DNA from: Nonomuraea endophytica
GTDB lineage: Bacteria; Actinomycetota; Actinomycetes; Streptosporangiales; Streptosporangiaceae
DNA: 64,000 nucleotides
Direction: 5' to 3'
NCBI RefSeq assembly: GCF_014203235.1
Contig: NZ_JACHIN010000004.1
Span: 434,001 to 498,000, forward strand
This document shows positions 25,438-34,621 of the stretch, in pieces. Both the position numbers and the translations under genes were made by a program. The notes under the pieces were generated by a model. That model saw nothing but the letters and a program-made list of their open reading frames with translations. It was not told the origin of the DNA and did no database searches. Position 1 is the first letter of the stretch; each line of letters opens with the position of its first letter.

Positions 25438-25641
25438 ATGCGTATGCGGTTTCTCGGCTCCACTTCGGAAGCCGGGGCCTGTCCCACCCTCTACGAGACC
25501 GACCGCGGCACCATCGTGGTGCAGGGCCTCCAGCTCACCGACCCCGAGGCGCTCGCCGATCTGCGCGACGTCCTCGACGGTGAGACGGCGGTCGAAGTAC
25601 CACGCGAACTGCTCGTAGACATCGCCCGCAGAGTCCTCTGA
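25438..25641 (+). CDS. 67-residue protein associated with XRE-DUF5753 regulator
   Basis: Small protein MRMRFLGSTSEAGACPTLYE followed by TDRGTIVVQGLQLTDPEALA and a C-terminal helix. This pattern (R-F-L-G, C-P-x-L-Y-x-T-D-R, V-V-Q-G) is common in actinomycetes next to XRE-DUF5753 genes, but has no assigned function. GGGGAAGGA precedes the ATG. It may be the partner modulating the regulator at 25784; that is inference from repeated co-occurrence. Confidence 0.75.
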   Translation: MRMRFLGSTSEAGACPTLYETDRGTIVVQGLQLTDPEALADLRDVLDGETAVEVPRELLVDIARRVL

Positions 25642-25783
25642 CCCATCGCGGACGCTCGCCCGCCCCCGAGCGCCCACCCTGCCCGCGTCACCCCTCGGCG
25701 CGGGCATTCCGCATTCCGGCCGTCGGAAAGCCACGCGCCGCGACCGATTGATCACAATTGCGAAACCGGGCCTGGCATGATCC

Positions 25784-26662
25784 ATGCAGACAGGTCTAGC
25801 CTCTAGCGGCGTGACGTCCTTTCAGCAGGCGCGCATCGACCTCGGCGCCCAGCTACGCCAGCTGCGCGAGGCGGTGCACCTGTCCGGCAAGGATCTTGCC
25901 GAGCGATTGGGCTGGCAACCGTCCAAGGTCTCCCGGCTGGAGAACGCCCGCCAGACCGCGACGGAGGACGACGTGGTCGTGTGGGCGAGTGCCGTACATG
26001 CTGCTCCGGAGGTGACGGACCAGTTGATAGGCCAGGCGATCTCGCTGCTCGAACGGCACGACGACTGGAAGCAGCGCCACCGCAGCGGGCTGGCCGCCAT
26101 CCAGGAGGACATCCGCGACCTGGAGGCGCGCACCCGCCTGTTCCGCGTGTTCGAGCCGGGCATCGTGGTGGGCCTGCTCCAGACCACCGAATACGCCCGC
26201 CACGTCTTCCGCAAGGTCAAACGCCTCTACAGCGCCCCCGACCAGATCGACGCGGCGGTGCGCGTGCGGATGCAGCGCCAGGAGATCCTCTACGACCCGA
26301 CCCGCACCTTCCGCTTCGTGGTCCCCGAGGCGGTGCTCCACACCAGGCTCGCCCCGATCGACGTGATGCGCGGCCAGCTCGACCGCCTGCTGGCCGTCAG
26401 CACGCTGCCGAACGTCGAGTTCGGCGTGATCCCCTACACCAGCGAGCTGCCGTCCTCGCCGATCAACGGCTTCTGGATCTACAACGAGGCCATGGTCGGA
26501 GTCGCCACGATGACAAAGGACCTGGTCCTCCGCGATCCCGATGACATCGCCTTCTACGTGAGCGCGTTCGACGAGTACTGCAAGGTCGCCCATTTCGACG
26601 AATCCGGCAGGGCCCTCATCATCCGGATACTTCACGAATACGGGAAACAATCCTCACTTTAA
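25784..26662 (+). CDS. XRE family regulator with DUF5753 (Scr1 family)
   Basis: Helix-turn-helix regulator, up to 292 residues. The XRE domain reads ARIDLGAQLRQLREAVHLSG, then KDLAERLGWQPSKVSRLENA; the DUF5753 domain begins near FEPGIVVGLLQTTEYARHVF and includes RMQRQEILYDPTRTFRFVV and the PNVEFGVIPYTSELP segment. Such proteins are usually paired with small partner proteins and control development or antibiotic genes. ATG 25784 or the in-frame GTG 25811 (VTSFQQARI) could be the start; homologues usually begin close to the latter. Neither has a strong ribosome site. Confidence 0.87.
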   Translation: MQTGLASSGVTSFQQARIDLGAQLRQLREAVHLSGKDLAERLGWQPSKVSRLENARQTATEDDVVVWASAVHAAPEVTDQLIGQAISLLERHDDWKQRHRSGLAAIQEDIRDLEARTRLFRVFEPGIVVGLLQTTEYARHVFRKVKRLYSAPDQIDAAVRVRMQRQEILYDPTRTFRFVVPEAVLHTRLAPIDVMRGQLDRLLAVSTLPNVEFGVIPYTSELPSSPINGFWIYNEAMVGVATMTKDLVLRDPDDIAFYVSAFDEYCKVAHFDESGRALIIRILHEYGKQSSL

Positions 26663-26666
26663 TCCC

Positions 26667-26676
26667 AGCAATTGCT
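26667..26676. promoter_or_regulatory. Palindrome AGCAATTGCT
   Basis: A perfect 10-base palindrome sharing the CAATTGC core found before the two genes upstream. It sits just after the XRE stop and before the small gene at 26735. Candidate third operator of this locus. Confidence 0.35.
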
Positions 26677-26734
26677 TGCCCCGCGAGTGAAGATCGTGCA
26701 ATTCTGTCGCGAGACGTTGCGGAGGTGACGCCTG

Positions 26735-26998
26735 ATGCTGGACACCACGCTCTGCCTGGAGCGCTTCGCCTGGTACGCGGGTCGCCACGCCGACCTCTCG
26801 GTCCAAAGTGTGGCCCTGGCCTGCGATCCCGCCTATGTGTCGGTGCGCAACCGCTTCTCCACCACCCTCACCGAGACCGTCACCTGCTCCGACGAGGGCG
26901 CCTTCGTCACCTCCTGGGGCTACCGCCTCGGCAGCACCGACGACGTAGAAGCCGCCGCCGCCCGCCTCGCCTTCCTCCTCGCCGCGCTCCCCGCCTAA
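26735..26998 (+). CDS. Hypothetical 87-residue protein
   Basis: Unrecognised family. The product starts MLDTTLCLERFAWYAGRHAD, has two further cysteines (ALACDPAYVSVRNRFSTTLT and ETVTCSDEGAFVTSWGYRLG) and an alanine-rich C-terminal helix; no signal peptide or membrane segment. GGAGGTGA eight bases before the ATG is one of the best ribosome sites in the window, supporting a real gene. Third member of the XRE/DUF5753 locus; function unknown. Confidence 0.65.
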   Translation: MLDTTLCLERFAWYAGRHADLSVQSVALACDPAYVSVRNRFSTTLTETVTCSDEGAFVTSWGYRLGSTDDVEAAAARLAFLLAALPA

Positions 26999-27625
26999 CC
27001 GCGCAATTTTCCCCCCGAGGACTTTCTCCCCCACAAGCATTTCTCACCACACGCCCGCCCTTTTCGGCCTCCCGTGCGCCGCACAGACTTTCTCCCGCAC
27101 ACGCTCGCGCTGGCCGCTTTTGCCCTCTCATGCGCGGTACACAGGCCTCTCTCCCCGCGCAAGCCTTGGCCCGGACGAGGATCACAGCGCGCAGCGCGCG
27201 AGCCCCCTCCCGCCACACGCATCGCGCCTCACGCATCGCGCGACGGGTAGCACGCCGCGGGCATCGCGGCGCGTAGCGCGCGAGGGTTTCCCGCGTCGTG
27301 CGGAGATGGCTGGGCGCGCAGGGTCTCCCGTTGTGCGGGCATCTTGCGGGCGCGTGGGCCTTTCCTCTTGTGACCGGTCTTTCGGGGTTACGGCAAGCCG
27401 CCCGCACCCCACCCGCCGCACATGGCTGGGGTCTGTCCAGGGGGACGGTCGTCGGGTGTGCGGGGCCGGCCGCCGTGACGGCCCGGATGTCGGCCCGCTG
27501 AGCGGGAAACCCCGTGACAACCCGGCCTGACGGACGTAACGTTGGCCCGTCAAGCTCAGCACGCTAAGTGGTCATGTCAACACCAAGAGTGCTGTCGAGC
27601 GGTTCCAGCGAGGGTGAGGTGCCCA
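26999..27625. other. 627-base non-coding stretch
   Basis: No supported gene; the frames here on both strands are arginine/alanine-rich shadows. It contains ACGCATCGCGC twice (27217-27227, 27231-27241) and two copies of GCG-AGCGCGCGAG-like sequence near 27190 and 27271. The end carries the ribosome site GAGGTG (27615-27620) of the next gene. Probably the boundary and promoter region of the deiminase unit. Confidence 0.55.
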
Positions 27626-30600
27626 TTGGCTAGCGAAGGCATTCTCCGGTTCATCACCGTCCGGCCGGCCAAGGCGCGTGTCCAGCCCCCGCCGAGTGTG
27701 CTGATCCCGGCGGCCGGGCTCTTCCAGCAGCTCGCCGCGGCCGTGGCGGGCGGCGCGGACCGGGCCAGGCTGCGGGAGATCGCCCGCGGGTACACCACCG
27801 CCGCCGACCAGCCCGAGCCGCTCGACCCCGCCGCCCTGCGCGAGTGGTTCTACGCCAACCAGGACCGTCCCCTCGAAGACGCCGACCTGGACGGGCTGGT
27901 CCGCCACGCCTACGGGAGGGCGCTGCCGGAGCTGGTGGCCGGGGACCAGTTCGCCGCCACGCGGGCCCGGGTCACCGACCAGGTGCTGACCACCGCGCTG
28001 CTCGGCGACCCGGCGGGCGACGGCCAGCGCCACCTGCTCGACGCCAAGCTCCTCGCCCTCGCCGTCACCCTCTCCGCCACCCCGCCCGACCCCACCGCCC
28101 CGGCAAGCAGCCACGGGCCCACGCCGGACCAAAGCGCCCTGGATCAGGCCATCTCGGACTCGGCCGCCTCGGGACATGCGATCCCGGAGCAGGCGATACC
28201 CCGCCAGACGGCCCACGGCGACGCAGGTCAGGGGGATGCCGTCCACGGGAACCTGAGTGACGAGGATGTGGCTCCCTGGGATGCCGCCCGAAGCCAGGCG
28301 GATCACGGCCAGCCGGGTCAGGGGCAGCCGGGTCAGGGGCAGCCGGGTCAGGGGCAGCCGGGTCAGGGGCAGGGCACACCCGGGGAGGCGGATTCCGGTA
28401 CGGGCGGGGATGTAGCGGGCCAACCCGGGGATGTGACGGGCCAACGTGCGGGTGTGGCGGCCCACGGTGGGGATGTGGCGGCCCAACGCGGGGGTGGGCG
28501 GAGGACGTTGGGGGATGTGGTGGGTGGGGTTGTCGTGGTGTTGCCCGGGTTTTTGGGGCGGGCCCGGCAGGAACCCCTTCCGGTGCCCCCGTCCATACCC
28601 ACCGACACCGCCGACCAGGAGGCTCGTGACTGGCTGGCTCGGCTGGAGGAGGCGCGGCGGGAGCTGGTGCGGTTGGTCACCGACGGACGGCACGTCGAGT
28701 ATCCGGACGTCCTGGCCCCCGTCGTGCCAGAGGGCGACGTCGAGCGGCAGCTGGCCGAGCTGCGGGCGGCGAATGCGGGGCGGCCGCGGTTGTCGGCCTC
28801 CGCGCGGCTGAGCGACACGACCACCGGCGTCCTGGCACAGCTGGGGCAGCTCGACGGCGAGGTGCTGCCGTTGCGGGCGGTTCCGGTCATCGAGGAGGAG
28901 ATGCGGCGGGCCGGCGCGCAGGTGGGGACGCCGGCCGTACCGGATGGGGTGCTGGCCTTTGACGGCGGGGAGATCGATCTCGGCCGCTACCACCGCGCCC
29001 TCAGCGACTCCCCGGCCGTCACCGACCCGCCGCCGGTCCCCCAGCACTCGCAGGCGGGCGTCGCCGACCTGCTGGTGGTCAGGCAGAAGATCAAGGCCTA
29101 CGAGCTGGGCGAGTACGCCCACATCGAGAACGTCATGGCCGGCGAGTCCCGCGAGCGCTCCACCCGCCGCCTGACCCAGGTCGAGGAGATCATCGAGCGG
29201 GAGACCGAGACGGAGACGGAAAAGGAGAAGGACCTCCAGTCCACGACCCGCAACGAGCTGCAGAACGAGGCGGAGAAGCACGTCAAGAGCCAGCTCGACA
29301 TCGAGGCGGGTCTTCAGGTCAGCGGCAGTTACGGCCCCGCGGTCTCGTTCACCTCCAGTCTGAAGGCGGGCTTCTCCACGACCACCGAGGAGTCGCAGCG
29401 CAAGGCGTCCTCGTTCTCGCAAGAGGTCACCCAGCGCACGGTGGAGAAGGTCCGCGAGAAGGTACGCACGCTGGTGCGCAAGCGCACGCTGGAGGAGTTC
29501 GAGGAGAACAACCGGCACGGCTTCAGCAACAACCTGAACCGCCACCTCCGGGGCATCTACCGCTGGCTCAACAAGGTCTACGACGCCCAGGTCTTCAACT
29601 ACGGCCAGCGCATGATGTTCGACTTCGTGGTGCCGGAGCCGGCGGCGTTCTATCTGTATGGCCTGGTGGAGAACCCGCCACAGGACAGCGAGCTGGTCAA
29701 GCCGGCTCCGCCGACCGTCGCGGGCAACCCGCTGACCCCCGGGCAGATCAACGCCCTGACCTACGGCCCGCTGCTGTCCCGCTACCGGGTGACCAACGCG
29801 CCCGCGCAGCCGCCGGAGCTGCGCACGGCGAGCTTCTTCGCCAAGTACGACGGCGGCAACTACATCTCCACCGGCGCCGCGGGCAAGGTCGAGATCCCGG
29901 AGGGCTACCGCGCCTACCGGGCGACCGTGCAGGCCACCCACATCTGGGCCGAGGACGTCCAGCTGCACCCGTTCCAGATCGTCTTCGACGGCAAGATGTA
30001 CGACTTCCACAACAGCTGGGGTTCGCAGGGCAATTCGACGAGCTGGCTGGAGAAGGACGCGTCGGTCTCGATCTCCGTGGCGGCCAACGCGTGGGCGGTG
30101 GCGATCGACCTCGACTGCAAGCTCTCCCCCGAGGCGTACGCGGGCTGGCAGCACGCCGCCTTCGACGCCATCATCACCGCCTACCAGCAGCAGCTCGCCG
30201 AGTACAACGAGCGCAAGGCGCAGCGTGAGCTCGAACGCAGCAGCAGCCAGCAGTTCGGCCGCAACCCGCTGGCCAACCGGCGAGTGGAGCGTGACGAGCT
30301 GAAGAAGTGGGTCATCATGATGCTGGCCAAGCAGCCGGAGCTCAACCTCGACTCCTTCAAGAGCCCGACCGGCGCGCCCGTCCTGGACCTCGACAAGGCC
30401 AATGCCAACGGCCGCTACATCCGGTTCCTGGAGAACGCCTTCGAGTGGCAGAACATGCTCTACGTCTTCTACCCGCACCTGTGGGGGCGGCGGGCGCGCT
30501 GGGTGTCGGCGCTGAACGTCACCGATCCCGACGCGGACTTCGCCGCGTTCCTGCGGGCCGGGGCGGCGCGGGTGCAGGTGCCGGTGCGGCCGGGGTTCGA

Positions 30601-30874
30601 GCGCGCGGTGGCCTACTTCGTGCACACCGGCAACGTGTGGGACGGCAACGACGTGCCGACGGTCGAGGACGAGCTTTACGTGCCGATCATCGACGAGATC
30701 ACCACCAACCTCGGCAGGATCGACGGCGGCGTCCCGTATCCGGCCGGGTCCAGGCCGTGGGAGGTGGTGGTGCCGACGGACCTGGTGCTGGTCCAGGACC
30801 TGTCGGAGGTGCCGCCGATGCGGGACGCGCTGCGCCCCGGCGCGCCCGTCATCCTCGACGCCGGCGAAGGCTGA
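27626..30874 (+). CDS. Large unknown protein coupled to peptidylarginine deiminase
   Basis: A 1082-residue protein of no family I recognise. Regions: an alpha-rich N-terminus (1-150) starting LASEGILRFITVRPAKARVQ; a disordered Gly/Gln/Asp-rich stretch (about 155-300) with four tandem GQPGQ repeats; a middle domain (310-490); a highly charged coiled-coil region (about 512-630) with alternating Glu-Thr/Glu-Lys and the stretch VEKVREKVRTLVRKRTLEEF; then beta-rich and helical C-terminal parts (MMFDFVVPEPAAFYLYGLVE; DFHNSWGSQGNSTSWLEKDA). No signal peptide is seen. TTG 27626 is chosen because GAGGTG lies 5 bases upstream. It is separated by one base from the deiminase gene, so a partner or scaffold role is inferred. 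Confidence 0.82.
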   Translation: MASEGILRFITVRPAKARVQPPPSVLIPAAGLFQQLAAAVAGGADRARLREIARGYTTAADQPEPLDPAALREWFYANQDRPLEDADLDGLVRHAYGRALPELVAGDQFAATRARVTDQVLTTALLGDPAGDGQRHLLDAKLLALAVTLSATPPDPTAPASSHGPTPDQSALDQAISDSAASGHAIPEQAIPRQTAHGDAGQGDAVHGNLSDEDVAPWDAARSQADHGQPGQGQPGQGQPGQGQPGQGQGTPGEADSGTGGDVAGQPGDVTGQRAGVAAHGGDVAAQRGGGRRTLGDVVGGVVVVLPGFLGRARQEPLPVPPSIPTDTADQEARDWLARLEEARRELVRLVTDGRHVEYPDVLAPVVPEGDVERQLAELRAANAGRPRLSASARLSDTTTGVLAQLGQLDGEVLPLRAVPVIEEEMRRAGAQVGTPAVPDGVLAFDGGEIDLGRYHRALSDSPAVTDPPPVPQHSQAGVADLLVVRQKIKAYELGEYAHIENVMAGESRERSTRRLTQVEEIIERETETETEKEKDLQSTTRNELQNEAEKHVKSQLDIEAGLQVSGSYGPAVSFTSSLKAGFSTTTEESQRKASSFSQEVTQRTVEKVREKVRTLVRKRTLEEFEENNRHGFSNNLNRHLRGIYRWLNKVYDAQVFNYGQRMMFDFVVPEPAAFYLYGLVENPPQDSELVKPAPPTVAGNPLTPGQINALTYGPLLSRYRVTNAPAQPPELRTASFFAKYDGGNYISTGAAGKVEIPEGYRAYRATVQATHIWAEDVQLHPFQIVFDGKMYDFHNSWGSQGNSTSWLEKDASVSISVAANAWAVAIDLDCKLSPEAYAGWQHAAFDAIITAYQQQLAEYNERKAQRELERSSSQQFGRNPLANRRVERDELKKWVIMMLAKQPELNLDSFKSPTGAPVLDLDKANANGRYIRFLENAFEWQNMLYVFYPHLWGRRARWVSALNVTDPDADFAAFLRAGAARVQVPVRPGFERAVAYFVHTGNVWDGNDVPTVEDELYVPIIDEITTNLGRIDGGVPYPAGSRPWEVVVPTDLVLVQDLSEVPPMRDALRPGAPVILDAGEG
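28310..28369. repeat. Four tandem 15-base repeats encoding GQPGQ
   Basis: Units of CAGCCGGGTCAGGGG at 28310-28324, 28325-28339, 28340-28354 and 28355-28369, identical at the DNA level, inside the disordered region of the large unknown protein. Identity of all four copies suggests recent slippage expansion. Confidence 0.85.
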
Positions 30875-30875
30875 G

Positions 30876-33641
30876 GTGTGCGCCTACCGCCTGCACGCCG
30901 ACTACGACCGCACCGGGCGGCTGAGCGGGGACGCGGCGGAGTGGGCCGGCAGGAAACTCGAGCCGGGCGCTTTGGTGCGCGCCAACCTGGACGCCGACGC
31001 CAGGCGGCTGCCCGCGTCGGTCGCCCGGTCGGGCCCGGCCACCCCCGACCGGGAGCGCCAGGCCAAGACGGCCGGGGACGACGAGCCGATCAGGATGCAG
31101 GTGCAGGAGGTGAGCCACGAGCCCGGCCCGCTGTTCGTGGTGCTGCAGGGGGCCGATCCGCGGCGGATCGCGGTCGTGGACTCGACCGGGGTGCGGATCC
31201 GGCCGGTGCCGAAGCGGAACCTGGCCCGCTATCCGCTGCCGGCGGGGCCGTTCCCGAAGAAGCTGGCGCTGGAGGCGGTGGACCTGGCGGCCAGTCCCGC
31301 GACCAACAGGCTGCTGGTCCCCGGAGCCGGGCCGCCGACCGGCGCCAGGATCGTGGTGCGGCTGGAGCGCGACGGCGCGGGCGGCACCGTGGTCGAGGAC
31401 GAGGCGGTGGTGACGCTGGCGCCGTTCGTGCTGATCGGCAACGCGGGGCGGCTGGAGCGGCTCTACATGTGCACGGTGCGGGAGGACGACCCGGCGAAGT
31501 CGCTGGACGACAACGGGCCGGCCGTCGCCGACGTGCGTGCCGCGCTCGCCCCGCTGCGCGTGCCGCTGGTGCTCATCCCGCAGGAGGTGCACGGCGGCGA
31601 CAGCTGGATCCAGGACCAGTACCAGCTCGGCTACACGCAGACGCCCGACGGGGTGCAGCGGGTGCTCCTGCACACGCCGCGCACCCGCTCGGACGCCTCC
31701 AGGACCGGCGGCCCGAACCTGGGCGGCGTGCTGGCCGGGCACTTCCTGAGCAGGGACATCGGGGTCTGCCAGGCGTTCTGGGACCGCGAGCTGACCGTCC
31801 CGGGAGCGGGCGGCGCGCCCGCGCGGATGGGCTTCGCCGAGAGCGACCGCCTGCTGACGGTGCTGACGAGGGTGCTGGTGTTGCGCCGGCACATGGTGGA
31901 GATGGTCTCCAGGATCGGCACCGCCGAAGATCTCGCCCGGATGCGCAAGGCGATCGGCCCGGCGCGGGCTGACGTGTGGAAGTCCCGCGTGGAGCTGGAG
32001 CTGCTGCTGAGCCTGTTGCGCGGTACGGCACGCGCGGCCCTGACCCGCCCGGACACGCCGTGGAAGAAGGACCTGATCGACCCACTGCTCGACGACGCGG
32101 GCCGGCAGGTCACCGCCGTGACGACCGAGATGCCGATCACGGCCGGACGGGCCCGGCTGCGGCTGCCCGCCAACGGGCCGCGCCCGGCGAGGGAGTTCGT
32201 GCTGAGCGCCGGCGAACTGGTCAAGCTCGACCAGCAGCTCGGCAACTGGCACTCCGGGCACAACTACGGCGGCAACATCGAGGTCGGCCCGCCCTCCAAG
32301 AACGGCCCCGCCGGAGTGGTCGTCGTCGGCAACACCACCCAGCAGGCCGACGACGGCTCCACGCTCACCGACATGGATCCGGACCTGCTGGCCTTCCTGC
32401 GCGGGCAGGCGCACGGCCACCAGAGCGTGGTGGAGGTGGACACGAGCTGGCTGGACGTGGGCCACGTGGACGAGATGCTGGCGTTCGTGCCGGACCTGCG
32501 CGACCCGCGCGGCCTGGGCACGGTGCTGCGGGCCGCCCCGTCCATGGCGCTGCTGATCATCACGGAGGCCAAGCGGGAGTTCCTGAGCGGCCTGAACGCC
32601 CGCGACCAGGCCGAGTACACGAACTGGCAGTACATCAGCTCCAGGAGCCGTCACACGATCCAGGGCACCAAGCCGATGACCCACCTGCTGCGGGGCCTGC
32701 GCTGGCTGCAGCATCACGAGCCGGGCCAGACGCTGCCCACCGAACCGCCGGAGATCTACCAGCGCCTCGCCCGCCAGAACGCCTCCGGCCCGACCGCGCA
32801 CGACATCCCGCTGCCCATCTCGCCCTGGAGCACCCAGCCCGCGCCGGTCTATCCGGCGGGCATCTCGGTCTATGAGATGTACTACTTCAGCGACAGCCTC
32901 AACGAGGACCTGGAGGCGGAGCCGGCGCCCGCCAGGAGCGACCCGGACGGGACGGAGTTCCCCGCGGTGGGCCAGCTCACCGAGGCGGTGCGGCGGATCA
33001 CCACCGAGTACGACGGCCGGATGCCGATCCTCGGCCTGCCGGTCTTCTTCGACCGCCGCTCCCCGGCGAGCGGCCGCAGCACCGCCTTCACCCCGAACCT
33101 CGCCAACCTCCAGGTGGCCGGAGACCGCCTGCTCATCCCCCGCCCGCACGGCCCGCGCATGTCGCCGGAGTCGGCCGCCCGCGTGCTCCGTGCCGTGGCC
33201 ACGCGCTTCCCCGAGGCGGCGCGCGCCGCGCGGCTCACGCCGCAGTGGCTGCGCGCCCGCGGCCTGCACCGGACCACGTTCTGGGCCCGCCACCAGTCGG
33301 TGGGCAAGTCGACGGCCACCGACCTCGCCAACCTGGCGGCCGCCTTCGCCGACGGCTTTCCCCGCGGCATGCCGGAGGCCCAGGTCCGCGGGCACATCCG
33401 GCGGGCCAACGCGAGCGCGTTCGACGCCGCCGGCCAGCTGAAGGGCGGCGGCTGGCGGCAGGTGGTGATCCCGGAGAACAAGGTGGACCTGTTCGAGGCC
33501 TGGACCGAGGCGGTCGCCGACAAGCTCGGCTACCGCGTGCAGTGGATCGAGGCGTGGTATTACCACGTCCGCCTGGGCTCGATCCACTGCGGCACGAACG
33601 TGCTGCGCACCGCCCCCGCCAACCGGCCGTGGTGGCGCTAG
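30876..33641 (+). CDS. Peptidylarginine deiminase (PAD, PF03068 type)
   Basis: Calcium-dependent-type protein-arginine deiminase converting arginine side chains to citrulline. In 921 residues all four catalytic residues are visible in vertebrate-like context: D247 in SWIQDQYQLGYTQ, H530 and D532 in DVGHVDEMLAFVPDLRDPRG, and C905 in GSIHCGTNVLR. The first about 190 residues resemble the Ig-like middle domain (PAD_M). Compared with animal enzymes (about 660-690) it is enlarged by a helical insert (about 320-400) and a long segment between about 600 and 860. No signal peptide is seen. It starts at GTG 30876, one base after the stop of the upstream gene, and shares a CTAG with the convergent gene's stop. 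This is a protein deiminase, not agmatine deiminase or arginine deiminase. Confidence 0.9.
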   Translation: MCAYRLHADYDRTGRLSGDAAEWAGRKLEPGALVRANLDADARRLPASVARSGPATPDRERQAKTAGDDEPIRMQVQEVSHEPGPLFVVLQGADPRRIAVVDSTGVRIRPVPKRNLARYPLPAGPFPKKLALEAVDLAASPATNRLLVPGAGPPTGARIVVRLERDGAGGTVVEDEAVVTLAPFVLIGNAGRLERLYMCTVREDDPAKSLDDNGPAVADVRAALAPLRVPLVLIPQEVHGGDSWIQDQYQLGYTQTPDGVQRVLLHTPRTRSDASRTGGPNLGGVLAGHFLSRDIGVCQAFWDRELTVPGAGGAPARMGFAESDRLLTVLTRVLVLRRHMVEMVSRIGTAEDLARMRKAIGPARADVWKSRVELELLLSLLRGTARAALTRPDTPWKKDLIDPLLDDAGRQVTAVTTEMPITAGRARLRLPANGPRPAREFVLSAGELVKLDQQLGNWHSGHNYGGNIEVGPPSKNGPAGVVVVGNTTQQADDGSTLTDMDPDLLAFLRGQAHGHQSVVEVDTSWLDVGHVDEMLAFVPDLRDPRGLGTVLRAAPSMALLIITEAKREFLSGLNARDQAEYTNWQYISSRSRHTIQGTKPMTHLLRGLRWLQHHEPGQTLPTEPPEIYQRLARQNASGPTAHDIPLPISPWSTQPAPVYPAGISVYEMYYFSDSLNEDLEAEPAPARSDPDGTEFPAVGQLTEAVRRITTEYDGRMPILGLPVFFDRRSPASGRSTAFTPNLANLQVAGDRLLIPRPHGPRMSPESAARVLRAVATRFPEAARAARLTPQWLRARGLHRTTFWARHQSVGKSTATDLANLAAAFADGFPRGMPEAQVRGHIRRANASAFDAAGQLKGGGWRQVVIPENKVDLFEAWTEAVADKLGYRVQWIEAWYYHVRLGSIHCGTNVLRTAPANRPWWR

Positions 33642-34621
33642 GCGGGCCGCCAGGCGGCCGCGGTGTGGCCGTCGCGGCCCCGGGTGGTCACCGCGGCCAG
33701 GAGGCTGTTGAGCACCGACTCCTCGACCGCGTCGAGGGTGGCCTCGAACAACGGGCTGAGGCGCCGGTCGGCGACGTGCTCGCCGGAGGCGGCGGTGGAG
33801 AAGGCGAGGCCGTAGTCACCGCTGCCGTGGGAGTAGGAGGCGCCGACCCGGCCGAGCGCGTAGACGCCGCGCTTGGCGAGCCTGGTCAGCTGACGCCCGT
33901 CGAGGCGGGCGTCGGTGGCCACGACGATCATGCAGGAGCCGTCGTCCGGCGGCGTCTCCAGGCCGAGGAGCTCCAGCTCGGAGGCGGCTTCGGCCTCGTG
34001 GGTACGCGCCCCGGTGCGCAGGGTGCCGCCGAAGTTGGCCTGGACCAGCGCGCCCACGGTCACCCGGCCGGCCCCGGCCAGGTCGAGGGTGCGCGAGGCG
34101 GTGCCGATGCCGGCCTTGAATCCCAGGGCGACGGTGCCGGTGCCCGCGCCCACGCAGCCCTCCTCGACCGGTCCGGGGCGGGCGCCGTCGAGCGCGGCGA
34201 AGACGTGCTCGGCGGTGATCGGGCGCGCCGGCATGTCGGACAGCCAGCCGTCGTTGCACTCGCCGACGACCGGGTTGACCGAGGGCAGGCCGGGGTCGCG
34301 GGCCAGCATCCAGCTGATCAGCGCGTCGGCCACGCGGAAGGTGGACATGGTCGCGGTCAGCAGGATCGGCGTCTCGATCACGCCGAGCTCGGCGACCTGG
34401 GTGGTGCCGACGAGCTTGCCGTAGCCGTTGCCCGCGTAGACGCCGGCGCTGAGCGGCAGCCGGTCGGGGACGACCGCGGTCACGCCGGTGTGGATCGCGG
34501 GCTCGCGGCGCAGCGTGGTGTGGCCGACGCGCACGCCGGTCACGTCGGTGATCGCGTTGTGCTCCCCCGTCGGGTACGGCCCGGCCGCCAGACCGTGATC
34601 ACGCGCGCGCATGGCCGTCAT
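33638..34621 (-). CDS. P1 family peptidase (DmpA/BapA-type L-aminopeptidase)
   Basis: N-terminal-nucleophile aminopeptidase, 327 residues. It shows NAITDVTGVRVGHTTL, VYAGNGYGKLVGTTQVAELG, NPVVGECNDGWLSD, GCVGAGTGTVALGFKAGIGT and GALVQANFGG of the alpha part; DDGSCMIVVATDARLDGRQL places the presumed autoproteolysis site before S229, the nucleophile of the beta chain. Family members release D/L amino acids or beta-peptides. The ATG overlaps the TetR stop (ATGA), so it is the last gene of the ABC-transporter operon. Confidence 0.88.
   Translation of the reverse strand: MTAMRARDHGLAAGPYPTGEHNAITDVTGVRVGHTTLRREPAIHTGVTAVVPDRLPLSAGVYAGNGYGKLVGTTQVAELGVIETPILLTATMSTFRVADALISWMLARDPGLPSVNPVVGECNDGWLSDMPARPITAEHVFAALDGARPGPVEEGCVGAGTGTVALGFKAGIGTASRTLDLAGAGRVTVGALVQANFGGTLRTGARTHEAEAASELELLGLETPPDDGSCMIVVATDARLDGRQLTRLAKRGVYALGRVGASYSHGSGDYGLAFSTAASGEHVADRRLSPLFEATLDAVEESVLNSLLAAVTTRGRDGHTAAAWRPA

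Noticed and set aside
26907..27562. Several overlapping short frames in the gap before the PAD unit
   Set aside because: Discordant frames on both strands, arginine-rich, no ribosome sites and no recognisable motifs.
30876..33641. Agmatine deiminase or arginine deiminase
   Set aside because: The WIQD, VGHVDE and HCGTN motifs with PAD-like order and the size indicate a protein-arginine deiminase.
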